A DNA stretch of 64,000 bases from Amycolatopsis keratiniphila subsp. keratiniphila (GCF_001620365.2 NZ_LQMT02000005.1:419524-483523), one strand, 5' to 3'; shown: positions 9,750-18,125, numbered from the stretch's first letter. Program-made: numbers and translations. The notes: generated by a model from the sequence alone, not told the origin.

Positions 9750-10139
9750 TCATACGGGTCTCTCGCGGGGTGTCCCCGGCGCGCTCGTGCCGGTGGACGG
9801 CCGGAACGAGGCCGTGGGGGACGGCTCCGCGGCTCGTTCGAAGTCGGCGCGAGCCTGACCGGACAAGCCGAGCCCGGCCGCGATGAGCCGGACCGTGTCG
9901 CGGCGAGGCCTGCCGACCCGGCCGTTTTCGAGGTCTCTGATCGCCCGGACACTGACGGTGGAGCGGGCGGCGAGAAGCCGCTGGGTCGTGCCGAGGCTGT
10001 GCCGATGGCTCCGCAGCAATCTGCCGAACCGGGCCGGCCCTTCGTCCGCCGGGCACTTCGCCTCCGGCGCGGGGCCGCCCTCGGTCACCCGCATGAGGTA
10101 CCGGGGCAGGGCCGGTCCTGTGTGAACACCTTGAGTCAC
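9750..10139 (-). CDS. Small stand-alone XRE-family HTH protein
   Basis: A 129-residue protein whose residues about 38-105 are an HTH closely resembling the N-terminus of the next gene's product. Both contain the run NGRVGRPRR/RGRVARPRR followed by a GLGL segment. The GTG start at 10139 is supported by GGAGG 6 nt upstream; an internal ATG at 10094 is the alternative. It has no ATPase or TPR part. It may be a regulator in its own right, a dominant-negative form, or the remnant of a second full-length HTH/NB-ARC/TPR gene. It reads toward the full-length paralogue with about 100 bp between them. Confidence 0.72.
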   Translation of the reverse strand: MTQGVHTGPALPRYLMRVTEGGPAPEAKCPADEGPARFGRLLRSHRHSLGTTQRLLAARSTVSVRAIRDLENGRVGRPRRDTVRLIAAGLGLSGQARADFERAAEPSPTASFRPSTGTSAPGTPRERPV

Positions 10140-10280
10140 TGGCGTCCTCCGCTTCGCTCAGCGATGCCGCATCATCGTCGGCAGGCCGTGCGGGAGGGAC
10201 AACCGGAAACTTCACCGAAGAAGTGCCGGTCCGCCGGGTGAGCCCGTTCGGCCCGGGTGCGCGGAACGGGCTCGACGGCG

Positions 10281-11153
10281 TTATCCGCAGCAGATGTTGT
10301 AGCCGTGGTTCCGCCAGAACATCGAGGGGCTCGGGTTGTCGAGAACCGGATCGCCGGTGCTGTCCGACGCGCTCTCGTGCCTGCCCGGCCGGTACTCGAC
10401 ATGCGTGTGCGCGGAGCCGGCGCCGCGGTACTCCTCGGTGCCGATCTGCTGGCCGCGGCCCACGAATTCACCGACCGCGAGCCCGTTCGACGGGTTGAGA
10501 TGCAGGTAGATGATGGTGAAATCCTGATCACGGTTGTAGATCGCCAACGTGGACAGGCCTCCGCTGCCGTTGCTGCCTTCGGTCTTCCTGATCACGTGGC
10601 CCTGGGTCATCGAGAACACGGAAGCACCGAAGCCGCGGGCGAAGTCGATCCCTTCATGCCTGCCCGACGTGTTCACGTAACCGTCGAAATAGGAGCTGAT
10701 ACGGCCGGCGTCGCTGTGGTACAGCCCGGTTTCCAGCCAGTCGTTGCCCACAAGGCCGAGCAGGTGCCCGGCGTTTTCGTTGTACGTCGAGGTCAGGTTT
10801 CCTTTGGCGCCATGCGGGAACGAGTCGATCGGGCCCGTCCAGCCGTTCTTGAGGAACACAGTGACCACCGCGTCCCGCCTGTTCCACACCGAGGCCGCTC
10901 TGCCCTTCACGCACAGGCCTCTCCCGGCGCCCGCGCCGAGGAAGTGATAGCAGTCGGAACCCGTGCCGTAGTTGCCGACGGACGCGTCGAAATCGCTGAC
11001 CGATCCCTGTTGATTGCTGTTGTAGTACAAGCAGAACTCGCCGTCTTCGCAGACGCCGTTCCGTGCCGTCGCGGCTTGCGCCAACGGGGTGACCACGAGA
11101 GTGCCGCTCAAAGCCAGTGCCACGCCGAACAGGATGACCATCAATCTTCTCAA
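10281..11153 (-). CDS. Secreted peptidase-inhibitor I36 / M23 metallopeptidase-like fusion
   Basis: About 290 residues. The N-terminus RRLMVILFGVALALSGTL followed by TPLAQA is a Sec signal peptide with an AxA-type cleavage site. The next ~100 residues (NGVCEDGEFCLYYN, then Cys-containing segments up to GLCVKG) resemble peptidase inhibitor family I36. The C-terminal half is a LytM/M23 fold with all zinc ligands visible: HEGID, YLHL and HTHVE. The likely role is cell-wall peptide hydrolysis or binding outside the cell. I prefer the TTG start at 11153, with AGAAAGGG 7 nt upstream; the ATG at 11141 is the alternative. A longer frame to 11654 exists, but it runs through hairpin repeats and has no protein character. 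The product ends CCG right after a folded domain. Confidence 0.85.
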   Translation of the reverse strand: MRRLMVILFGVALALSGTLVVTPLAQAATARNGVCEDGEFCLYYNSNQQGSVSDFDASVGNYGTGSDCYHFLGAGAGRGLCVKGRAASVWNRRDAVVTVFLKNGWTGPIDSFPHGAKGNLTSTYNENAGHLLGLVGNDWLETGLYHSDAGRISSYFDGYVNTSGRHEGIDFARGFGASVFSMTQGHVIRKTEGSNGSGGLSTLAIYNRDQDFTIIYLHLNPSNGLAVGEFVGRGQQIGTEEYRGAGSAHTHVEYRPGRHESASDSTGDPVLDNPSPSMFWRNHGYNICCG

Positions 11154-11285
11154 CGACGTTCCCTTTCTCGGTGAATGCGGCGAATCAGCCAGTGCGGACG
11201 GTACGGGCGGGATCGGTGCCAGGGAAGCCGTAACGGGGAAACTGCCGGTCGTCCGGTTTGCCGAGAGGTGAAGGAAAGGTGACGT

Positions 11286-11338
11286 GTTGCGAAAGCCACT
11301 TTCGCAACGTTGATGGTTGCGAAAGTGGCTTTCGCAAC
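11286..11338. repeat. 53-bp paired-hairpin element, copy 1
   Basis: Two 23-nt palindromes (11286-11308 and 11316-11338), each with 10-nt arms GTTGCGAAAG and CTTTCGCAAC around a CCA or TGG triplet, separated by 7 nt. The second unit is inverted relative to the first. The element lies 3' of the minus-strand gene ending at 11563. Confidence 0.9.
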
Positions 11339-11441
11339 GTGAGCGGGAGGCCTGGCTTCGAGATGACGCCGGACACCGCTGACGAGGGATCCGACGCGCC
11401 GCGGCTTGCCTGCCGAGGTCGTCTGCCACAGGATGCGATGT

Positions 11442-11490
11442 CCCCAATGTGGCATTGGAGACGCTCAGTGTCCCCAATGCCACATTGGGG
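11442..11490. repeat. Paired hairpins of a second stem family
   Basis: Units at 11442-11460 and 11472-11490 have arms CCCCAATG and CATTGGGG (the first copy has one mismatch) around TGG and CCA. The start-to-start distance is 30 bp, the same pitch as the 53-bp element nearby, and the loop triplet is also the same although the stem sequence is unrelated. Confidence 0.8.
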
Positions 11491-11562
11491 GCGCTGAGCC
11501 CCTCGACTCGAAGGCAGGCCGCCGTCGAACCAGACTGTCCTAAGTAGACCCCAAGAACGCCA

Positions 11563-12033
11563 TCAGCGCTCAGGCTCTCGGTACTTCCGGCCGAACCGGA
11601 CACCGTTGAACGTGTGGGTACAGCACGGACAGCTCGGCTCCAGATCGTCGGCACCCAGCTCGGGGGCGACGGCCCGCAGCCGGTTCTCGTCGTCCACGTA
11701 GAGGCCGCTGTAGTAACTGGCCTCCCCGATCCGCACGTAGTCGCTCCGTTCGTGCGGCTGCCGGGCGACGAGCCAGTGGATCGGGTCGGGGGAGTCGAGC
11801 CGGGCGGCGGCTTCGTCGCGCACCCCGTCCCAGTCCTCGCCGACCTTGCCGAGCAGGAACCGGAACAACGGCGTGTAGTCCAGTCCCCGGCGTGCCCGCC
11901 GCCCCATGGACCCGCGCGTCAGGTCGGAAGAGGTTTCGCTTTTCGCAGTGCGCTGGTGCCGGTAGTCCCCGCCGTGGTCGTGGTGAACGTTCCTGGCCCT
12001 GGTATTCACGCGACGGTACAGTGGCTCCTTCAT
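11563..12033 (-). CDS. Conserved-looking hypothetical protein
   Basis: 156 residues. I do not recognise a family. The N-terminus (MKEPLYRRVNTRARNVHHDH) is basic and His-rich. The middle reads as a soluble globular domain (DYTPLFRFLLGKVGEDW, then DPIHWLVARQPHE and YYSGLYVDDENRL). The tail carries a C-P-C-C cluster. The ATG at 12033 is preceded by AAGGA and AGG about 6-15 nt upstream. Composition and codon positions look coding, and the competing minus-strand frame 11570-12277 is arginine/proline-rich shadow. Confidence 0.65.
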   Translation of the reverse strand: MKEPLYRRVNTRARNVHHDHGGDYRHQRTAKSETSSDLTRGSMGRRARRGLDYTPLFRFLLGKVGEDWDGVRDEAAARLDSPDPIHWLVARQPHERSDYVRIGEASYYSGLYVDDENRLRAVAPELGADDLEPSCPCCTHTFNGVRFGRKYREPER

Positions 12034-12581
12034 CGCGCCTGCTTTCCTTGTCGAAGTCCTCGGCGACTTCAAGACTATCGCCGTCCCCGCGTCTTCTCGT
12101 TTTTTTGCCGCCCATACGAAGAATTAACGAGTTTCGCGGCCGGGTGAGGTTGTGGTGCGATTGGCCCTTGCGTTCGCGGCCCGCCAACGGCGTTCGTCCG
12201 GTGGATGGGAGGCCGACGTCAAAGGGGTGGGACTGACGCTTCGCAATCGATCGATTACCTAGTGCCAATAAGGACATAGGTGTCCGGACAACGGACGTGG
12301 ACTAAGCGGACGGTGGCCTTGTTCCCGCTTTGGAGACGAGGGTTCTTCCTGCTGTTCGCCACGTGTTCGAGGCGGATATTTTCGGGAGTTGATCCGTTCA
12401 GGTGATACGCGGACACGTACTGATCACTCGTGTTAGCCTGCCGCTGGTTGCTCGCGAGGGTCTGGCGTTTCGGATGTGAAGTCCGCGTCATCTGGGGATG
12501 CGAATCAACTGTGGTGCAGCATTTCCTTCTTCGCTGCGGGTCGCCGTGGACCCGTGGGTATCGAGTGGTCCTGGGGGTCGG
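12034..12581. other. Long intergenic region, one weak promoter candidate
   Basis: About 548 bp with no convincing gene, locally less GC-rich around 12241-12290. It separates a minus-strand gene from a plus-strand gene, so it must contain divergent promoters. The only element I can point to is CGGACA (12410-12415), an 18-nt spacer and TAGCCT (12434-12439), facing the ImmA/IrrE gene. Confidence 0.4.
12410..12439 (+). promoter_or_regulatory. Candidate promoter of the ImmA/IrrE operon
   Basis: A -35-like CGGACA and a -10-like TAGCCT, 18 nt apart, on the plus strand upstream of the peptidase gene. It is a weak match on sequence alone. Confidence 0.3.
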
Positions 12582-13124
12582 GTGAAAGCGATTCATGGTT
12601 TCGTCAAGACCATTGCCGGTGAGCGGAAACTTCGTCGCGGCCTGCGTAAAGAATTGGTCAAGGTCGGGGTCGACGGGCCGGTCGAAATGGCCGAACTCTG
12701 CCGCCGCATCGGGGAAAGCCGAGGTCGGCCGATCAAACTCGTCGCGTTCCCGATGGAGGTTCCCGGCCCGTGTGGAGCGTGGCTGAGCGCGTCTTCCGGC
12801 GACTACATCGTCTTCCAGTCGGAGACCACCCGGATACATCAAGAGCACATCATCGCGCATGAGCTGGGTCATATCCTGTCCGGACATCAGGCGGAACCGG
12901 ACGAAGAGGAAATATGGTCCCGGTTCATGCCCGACCTCGATCCGGGGGTAATTCGGAGACTGTTGAAAAGAACGCAGTACGACTCGGCCAGGGAGCGGGA
13001 GGCCGAGACGATCGCCACCCTCCTGCTCGAACGTTCCCTGGTCTTCCACCTGCTCGACAGGCCGGGTTCGTCGCGGACCAGGCGGATGCGGCACGTCCTC
13101 GGTGAGGCTCGGGGCTGGCTGTGA
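12582..13124 (+). CDS. ImmA/IrrE-family metallopeptidase-like protein
   Basis: About 180 residues from GTG 12582; an ATG at 12498 would add 28 residues that look non-coding. The zinc motif HELGH sits in IIAHELGHILSGH, with acidic residues after it, as in ImmA/IrrE and M78 peptidases. That family cleaves XRE-type repressors in phage and stress systems; whether this one does is inference. GGGGG lies about 5 nt before the GTG. The stop overlaps the next gene's start by 4 nt (GTGA), so the two are translationally coupled. An XRE regulator follows two genes downstream. Confidence 0.85.
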   Translation: MKAIHGFVKTIAGERKLRRGLRKELVKVGVDGPVEMAELCRRIGESRGRPIKLVAFPMEVPGPCGAWLSASSGDYIVFQSETTRIHQEHIIAHELGHILSGHQAEPDEEEIWSRFMPDLDPGVIRRLLKRTQYDSAREREAETIATLLLERSLVFHLLDRPGSSRTRRMRHVLGEARGWL

Positions 13125-14230
13125 GCCTGGCCAAGGAGTTCGTGATCGCGGCGCTGGTGTGGTTCTCCTTCCGGCTGGCGCGATCGCCGCGCGACCCGGC
13201 GATCTGGGCACTGGTCGGCTGCCTGGTGCTGCGGTTGCTGACCGCGCCCTCGACCATGGTGGCGCTGCACGAGTTCACCGGCGGGACACTCGACGTCGCC
13301 ACCTTCCGCCTGGTCCAGACGGCCGCCCTCGACGCCAGCCTGTTCTGCCTGCTGGTCTTCTTCCTGCTGTCCGCGGGTGGCTCGCGGCGGCGGGTGGCCC
13401 TCGACGCCTGGCTCCTGATGCTGGTTTGCGCGGCCTTGGCGGTGGCCATGGTCGTGGTGCCGGCCGCGTCGCGCGAGCAGGCCTTCGGTGTCGGCGCGGC
13501 GCTGCCGTCGGTCGTGATGGAGCCGGGGGTGGCGCTCTTCTTCCTGGTCGACGCGGCATACGGCACCTATACGACGGTGCAGGCGGCGAGCTGGGCGCTG
13601 CGTGACGCCGTGGAAACCCCGCGCCGGGTCCGCTGGGGCCTGCGGATCGCCGCCTGCGGCCTGATCACGCTCGCGGTGACCTCGGTCGCGCGGTTCGGCA
13701 CGATCCTGGTGCGCTGGTCCGGCGGCGACGTGCCGTCGTCCGTGCCGGTCGCGACGGCCGTGCTGGTCCACGTGGGAATCATCCTGTTCATGGCCGGGAT
13801 CACCATGGTCGGGCTGCTCGCCGTGCTCGCCGCCGCCAGGCTCTGGCTGCGGCACCGGCGGCGGTACGAGGATCTGCGACCGCTGTGGGGGCACCTGCAC
13901 GACGTGTTCCCCGGTGACGCGCTGTACGCCGGACAGCGCGGCGGATGGCTGGAAGAGCTCGCGTTCTGGCGGATGCATCGCAGGTACTGGCGAAGAGTCG
14001 TCGAGATCCGTGACGGACTGGTCCGGCTGAGCCCGTACCTGGCCGACTGCGGAGCCGTCGAAGGCAGGGAGCGGGTGTCGCCCGAGGTCTTCCGCGAGGC
14101 GCTGGCCCGGTTGCGGGCGGGGGAGCGGCCGAGCTCGCGCACCGCGGTGGCGGTGGCGCGCCCCGAGGGGCCGGACGTCGAGGCCGACGTCGGGGAGCTC
14201 GTCACGCTGTCGAAGACCCTGCGCGCCTGA
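13121..14230 (+). CDS. Polytopic membrane protein resembling the MAB_1171c family
   Basis: 369 residues. About seven hydrophobic segments fill the first ~245 residues (for example ALVWFSF, VLRLLTAP, FCLLVFFLLSA, ALAVAMVVV, FMAGITMVGLLAVLAAA). A cytosolic tail follows with RRRYEDLRPLWGHL and the charged RMHRRYWRRVVEIRDGL. This layout fits the actinobacterial membrane proteins annotated as MAB_1171c-like putative transporters, which I recall being encoded beside ImmA/IrrE peptidases. The GTG start overlaps the preceding stop. The substrate and true role are unknown; a membrane sensor for the peptidase/XRE pair is as plausible as transport. Confidence 0.8.
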   Translation: MSLAKEFVIAALVWFSFRLARSPRDPAIWALVGCLVLRLLTAPSTMVALHEFTGGTLDVATFRLVQTAALDASLFCLLVFFLLSAGGSRRRVALDAWLLMLVCAALAVAMVVVPAASREQAFGVGAALPSVVMEPGVALFFLVDAAYGTYTTVQAASWALRDAVETPRRVRWGLRIAACGLITLAVTSVARFGTILVRWSGGDVPSSVPVATAVLVHVGIILFMAGITMVGLLAVLAAARLWLRHRRRYEDLRPLWGHLHDVFPGDALYAGQRGGWLEELAFWRMHRRYWRRVVEIRDGLVRLSPYLADCGAVEGRERVSPEVFREALARLRAGERPSSRTAVAVARPEGPDVEADVGELVTLSKTLRA

Positions 14231-14282
14231 TCGTCCGTTTTTCCTCAGTTGTACGGAACCGGGAGGGATCCATTCACGTCAG

Positions 14283-14311
14283 TTGATGAAAGGGAGGTGG
14301 GCACCTATACT
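14283..14311 (+). promoter_or_regulatory. Sigma-70-like promoter upstream of the XRE gene
   Basis: TTGATG (14283-14288), exactly 17 nt, then TATACT (14306-14311). This is one of the best consensus promoters in the window. Transcription would begin near 14318, about 75 nt before the ATG at 14395. Confidence 0.6.
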
Positions 14312-14394
14312 CCGGTACTCGGGGGGACCTGCACCGCCATATGGCAGCGCGGCACGGGTTCGTGAGGAACTCGGCGGTGTTCTTGGGAGGCAGC

Positions 14395-14856
14395 ATGTCC
14401 CGGCAGGACGGACCAGGCCGGAGCCTGGCCGAAAAACTCGACCATCTGTTCGCGCACGTCACCCGGCGCAACGGCACCGAGTTCACGTACGAAGAGGTCG
14501 CGTCCGCGATCACCGCCGAGGGTGTGACGATCTCCCAGAGCTACGTCTGGCAGCTGCGCAAGGGAAAGAAGGACAACCCGACGCTCAAGCACCTGCAAGG
14601 ACTGGCGGATTTCTTCGGTGTCCCGGTCACGTACTTCTTCAACGAGGACGTGAGCGACCGGGTGGACCGGCAGCTGGAGTACCTGCGCGCGGAACAGGCG
14701 CGGTTGCGTGAGCTGGCCGACACCGACGAGGTCCGCCTGATGGCCATGCGCGCGGGTGAGCTGACGACCGATCGCCGTGAACTGGTGAAGAACCTCCTCG
14801 ACGTGGTCTGGCGGGATCAGCAGGCCATGCGGGAGCGTGGGTCCAAACAGGACTGA
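14395..14856 (+). CDS. XRE-family transcriptional regulator
   Basis: 153 residues. The HTH lies at about residues 22-78 (TYEEVASAITAEGVTISQSY, then WQLRKGKKDNPTLKHLQGLADFFGVP). It is followed by a helical tail rich in Arg and Glu. The ATG at 14395 is chosen because GGGAGG lies 4-9 nt upstream; an in-frame ATG at 14341 has no site. It has its own promoter (14283-14311) and follows the peptidase/membrane pair, so it may be the repressor handled by that peptidase. Confidence 0.88.
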   Translation: MSRQDGPGRSLAEKLDHLFAHVTRRNGTEFTYEEVASAITAEGVTISQSYVWQLRKGKKDNPTLKHLQGLADFFGVPVTYFFNEDVSDRVDRQLEYLRAEQARLRELADTDEVRLMAMRAGELTTDRRELVKNLLDVVWRDQQAMRERGSKQD

Positions 14857-15077
14857 CGCATCCAGCGGCACCGGTTGTGCCTGTCGTGCCTCGGTTTTCG
14901 CTTCGTCCACAGTGGTCATCCACTGAGGAAAACGGACTAACCTCTCATTTGTTCTCTTGGGTCGACACGATAGGGTGACGTCCTCTAGGCTCCTCGGCAA
15001 GAGTTCCTGCGTGGAACGGACGACGTCGGTCCGCCGCCGGACTCCACATTGCGGGTTTGCCATGGGGGCGACGAAGA

Positions 15078-17888
15078 ATGCACGTGAAATCAGTGAGCAG
15101 AGTGGACGGCGACGTCCGTGCGAGGGCATATCCCCGCGCGGAGCTGCTGGTCCTGCGAGACTTCTTGACGGAATCCGAACAGGGGAACGCCGTCGCGGCG
15201 GTGGTCACCGGAACCGCCGCGAGCGGGAAAAGTGAACTCCTGCACGCATTCGGGCAACAATGCGCTGAAGCGGAAGCAACGGTGATGAGCGCGCTTTGCG
15301 TGGAAGCGGAGAAGGACCTCCCTTTCACCGCCCTGTTCCAGCTTTTCCGCGGTCCGGCACTGCCCGGAGACCTGCGCGCGAAGGCCGCGGACCTGCTGAC
15401 GCGAGCCGAGCAGACCGGGCTGACCGGGCGGCCCAGCACACATCTGATGCTCGACCTGCTGGAGCTCGTGCGCGAGCTCGCCGCGCACCGCCCGGTCGTG
15501 GTCCTGGTCGACGACTTCCACCATGTGGACACCCCGTCGTTGCACTGGCTGATGTTCCTCATGCGCCGCATGCGCACGATGAAAGTGCTCATCGTGCTGA
15601 CGGAGTCGTTGTCCGCCAAGCAGACCTTGCCCTTGCTGGGCGCCGAGTACCTCCGGCTCCCGCACTGCCGCCGGATCCGGCTGAAGCCGCTGGGCCGCGA
15701 AGAGGTGGCCCGGTTCGTCCCGCCCGGTCAGGACGACACCCTGGTGACGGGCCTGCACGAGCTCAGTGGCGGGAATCCGTTGCTGGCTCAGGCACTCCTC
15801 GAAGATCTCCGTGCCTCGGGCGTACCCCTCGCGCCCGAGACCCGGCCGATCCCCGGCGATCACTACTGCCAGGCGGTGGCGGCGTGTCTCCAGCGCGGCG
15901 ACCAGGACACCCGGACCCTCGCCGGTGTCCTCGCGGTACTGGGTAAAGGGGAAACGGTCTGCCTCGTCGTCCGGGTGGCCGGGATGGACCAGCGCACCGC
16001 CGGTCGCGCGATCACCCTCCTGCACCAGGTCGGACTGCTCGACGCTGGCCGGTTCCGGCATCCGATGACGGTGACTGCGGTGCTGGCCGACGTCCCGGTC
16101 GCGGAACGCGCGCGACTGCACGAGCGCGCCGCGGTGCTCCTGCACCACGACGGCGCCGGCGCGCTCGAGGTGGCCCGTCACCTCGTCGCCGCCGACCGGG
16201 CCGAGCGGCCGTGGGCGGTGCCCGTGCTGCGCACCGCGGCCGAACTGGCCAAAGTGGACAACCAGACCTCGTTCGCGGTCCAATGCCTGAAACTGGCCTG
16301 CCGGTCGTGTGGCGACGAAGCACTCGAGGTCGAGATGGTGACCCAGCTCGCCGGTCTGGAATGGCGGAACAACCCGGCCATCGGCGCCGTGCACACCGAC
16401 CATCTCTACGAGATCTTCCTCGCCGGGCACCTCCCGGTACGGGCCGCCGCCATCCTGGTGCGGTTCCTGCTGTGGCACGGCCGCACCGCGGAAGCGGGCG
16501 AGGTGCTCGACAAGCTCGCCGTCATGGAGCCGTCGGCCGACGACCGCACCGAGGCGGAACTGCGCATCACCCGGCTGTTCATCCTCTGTTCCTATCCCGT
16601 TCTGCGCGACAAGCTGCCTGCCCCGGCCGCGAAGGACCGCGTTCCCGCGCAATCCTTCGACCCCAACGTCCAGGCGGCGATGGCGCTGAGCCGGATCGTC
16701 ACCAACGGCCCCGACGACGACGCGATCGCCTCGGCCGAGAACGTGCTGAAGAGCATCCAGCTCGGCGACACGATGGTCGAATCCGTGCGCAGCGCGCTGT
16801 TCGCGCTCATCTACGCCGACCGGCTGGACAAGGCGGTGCCGTGGTGCGAGCTGCTGCAGCAGGAGGCCGCCGACTGCGACGCGCCCAGCTGGCAGGCCGT
16901 GTTCGCCGCGGCCAGGGCGGAAATGGCGCTGCGCCAGGGAGATCTGGTGACGGCGGAGAAGCAGGCCAAGGCGGCCTTGACGTTCATCACGCCGCAGAGC
17001 TGGGGAGTGGCCGTCGGAGTCCCGCTGGCGACGCTGTGCCTCGCCGCCGTCGGGATGGGCAAATTCGAGGAGGCGGCCGCGCAGATCAACCAGCCGGTGC
17101 CCGCCTCGATGCTGCAAACCCGGTTCGGCCTGCACTACCTGCGCGCCCGCGGCAGGCTCTACCTGGAGACCGACCGCGTGCACGCCGCGCTCGGCGACTT
17201 CGTCCTGTGCGGGGAACTCAGCAAGAGCTGGGATTTCGACCTGCCGGTGCTGGTGCCCTGGCGCGGCGACACGGCCGAGGCGTACCTCCGGCTCGGCATG
17301 CCGGAGAAGGCCAAGTCCCTGCTGGACGAGCAGCTCGCGAAGCTTGCCGGCTCGACGTCGCATGTGCGAGGAATCTCGTTGCGGCTCAAGGCCAAGATCG
17401 CCGAACCGCAGAAGCGGCCGGAACTGCTGCGTGAAGCGGTGAAGATCTTCCAGGCGGGCGGTATCCGCCTCGAACTCGCCCGCGCGCTCGGCGATCTCAG
17501 CCGCGCGCACTACACGCTGGCCGAGTCGGGCCGCGCGCGCACGGTGGCCCGGCAGGCGTGGCATATCGCGAAGGGTTGCCACGCCGAAGTGATCTGCCGG
17601 GATCTGCGTCTCGACGGGACAGGCGACGAGGGAAGGCCGGCGTCCACCGCGGCGGAAGTCGCCGTGTCGGGCGTCGAACGCGAGCTGATCGAGTCGCTGA
17701 GCGAGGCCGAGCGACGGGTCGCCGGGCTCGCTTCCCTCGGCCACACGAACCGGGCGATCGCGAGCAAGCTCTACATCACGGTGAGCACGGTCGAGCAGCA
17801 TCTCACCCGCGTCTACCGCAAGCTGGACGTCAACCGGCGCCGGGATCTCCCGTCGTGGCTCCAGGTTTCGGTCGTCAACAGCGCCTGA
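15078..17888 (+). CDS. LAL-type (MalT-like) LuxR-family regulator
   Basis: 936 residues. Walker A GTAASGKS is at about residues 45-52 and a Walker B-like run VVVLVDDFHH at about 155. A long helical TPR-like middle follows, and a C-terminal LuxR HTH occupies about residues 865-925 (LSEAERRVAGLASLGHTNRA, then ASKLYITVSTVEQHLTRVYR). This is the architecture of the large ATP-binding LuxR regulators that activate many type I PKS clusters. The ATG at 15078 is preceded by a G-run 10 nt upstream. It is the first gene of the biosynthetic locus and the natural candidate to bind the phased AGGGG boxes upstream of the oxidase, the UDP-glucose dehydrogenase and the first PKS gene. It is convergent with the methyltransferase, with two hairpin elements between them. 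Confidence 0.92.
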   Translation: MHVKSVSRVDGDVRARAYPRAELLVLRDFLTESEQGNAVAAVVTGTAASGKSELLHAFGQQCAEAEATVMSALCVEAEKDLPFTALFQLFRGPALPGDLRAKAADLLTRAEQTGLTGRPSTHLMLDLLELVRELAAHRPVVVLVDDFHHVDTPSLHWLMFLMRRMRTMKVLIVLTESLSAKQTLPLLGAEYLRLPHCRRIRLKPLGREEVARFVPPGQDDTLVTGLHELSGGNPLLAQALLEDLRASGVPLAPETRPIPGDHYCQAVAACLQRGDQDTRTLAGVLAVLGKGETVCLVVRVAGMDQRTAGRAITLLHQVGLLDAGRFRHPMTVTAVLADVPVAERARLHERAAVLLHHDGAGALEVARHLVAADRAERPWAVPVLRTAAELAKVDNQTSFAVQCLKLACRSCGDEALEVEMVTQLAGLEWRNNPAIGAVHTDHLYEIFLAGHLPVRAAAILVRFLLWHGRTAEAGEVLDKLAVMEPSADDRTEAELRITRLFILCSYPVLRDKLPAPAAKDRVPAQSFDPNVQAAMALSRIVTNGPDDDAIASAENVLKSIQLGDTMVESVRSALFALIYADRLDKAVPWCELLQQEAADCDAPSWQAVFAAARAEMALRQGDLVTAEKQAKAALTFITPQSWGVAVGVPLATLCLAAVGMGKFEEAAAQINQPVPASMLQTRFGLHYLRARGRLYLETDRVHAALGDFVLCGELSKSWDFDLPVLVPWRGDTAEAYLRLGMPEKAKSLLDEQLAKLAGSTSHVRGISLRLKAKIAEPQKRPELLREAVKIFQAGGIRLELARALGDLSRAHYTLAESGRARTVARQAWHIAKGCHAEVICRDLRLDGTGDEGRPASTAAEVAVSGVERELIESLSEAERRVAGLASLGHTNRAIASKLYITVSTVEQHLTRVYRKLDVNRRRDLPSWLQVSVVNSA

Positions 17889-17929
17889 CCGAAACGATAG
17901 GCAAGTTATGTCGTACCGTTCAGTCAGGT

Positions 17930-17982
17930 GTTGCGAAAGCCACTTTCGCAACGTTGAAGGTTGCGAAAGCCACTTTCACAAC
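17930..17982. repeat. 53-bp paired-hairpin element, copy 2
   Basis: Units at 17930-17952 and 17960-17982 with a 7-nt spacer, here in the same orientation (both CCA). The second unit has one arm mismatch. It sits between convergent genes, 42 bp after the LAL regulator stop. Confidence 0.9.
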
Positions 17983-18073
17983 ATCCGAAGCCGGCACGCC
18001 GACGGGCGAGCATGACACCTATGCCTTACCCCTGATCGTGATCGGCCCTGCAGGTCGATCTCCGGCTCGCGAC

Positions 18074-18120
18074 ACGACGAAGGTCTCCTTACCCGGCTTG
18101 GGTAAGGAGACCTTCGTCGT
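18074..18120. terminator. Perfect 21-bp stem-loop, bidirectional terminator candidate
   Basis: Arms at 18074-18094 and 18100-18120 are perfect reverse complements over 21 bp with a 5-nt loop. The hairpin begins 6 bp beyond the stop of the minus-strand methyltransferase and lies between two convergent genes. It has no U-tract. Confidence 0.75.
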
Positions 18121-18125
18121 CCCGT

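Larger units (their letters stand above)
11154..11562. other. Intergenic region with two paired-hairpin repeats
   Basis: A 409-bp gap between two minus-strand genes. It holds the paired hairpins at 11286-11338 and 11442-11490, listed separately. I see no further gene. The bases next to 11153 contain the ribosome-binding site of the I36/M23 gene. Confidence 0.7.

Noticed and set aside
11154..11654. N-terminal extension of the I36/M23 protein and other short peptides containing CESHFRN or VAKATFAT
   Set aside because: These residues are translations of the 53-bp hairpin element and recur wherever a frame crosses a copy; they are not protein.
14957..14991. TTGGGT and TAGGCT upstream of the LAL regulator as a promoter
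   Set aside because: The spacer would be 23 nt, too long for a sigma-70 promoter.
15090..17951. A 953-codon minus-strand frame opposite the LAL regulator
   Set aside because: The plus strand has Walker A and a LuxR HTH at the right places; the antisense product has no motif and starts inside a hairpin repeat.
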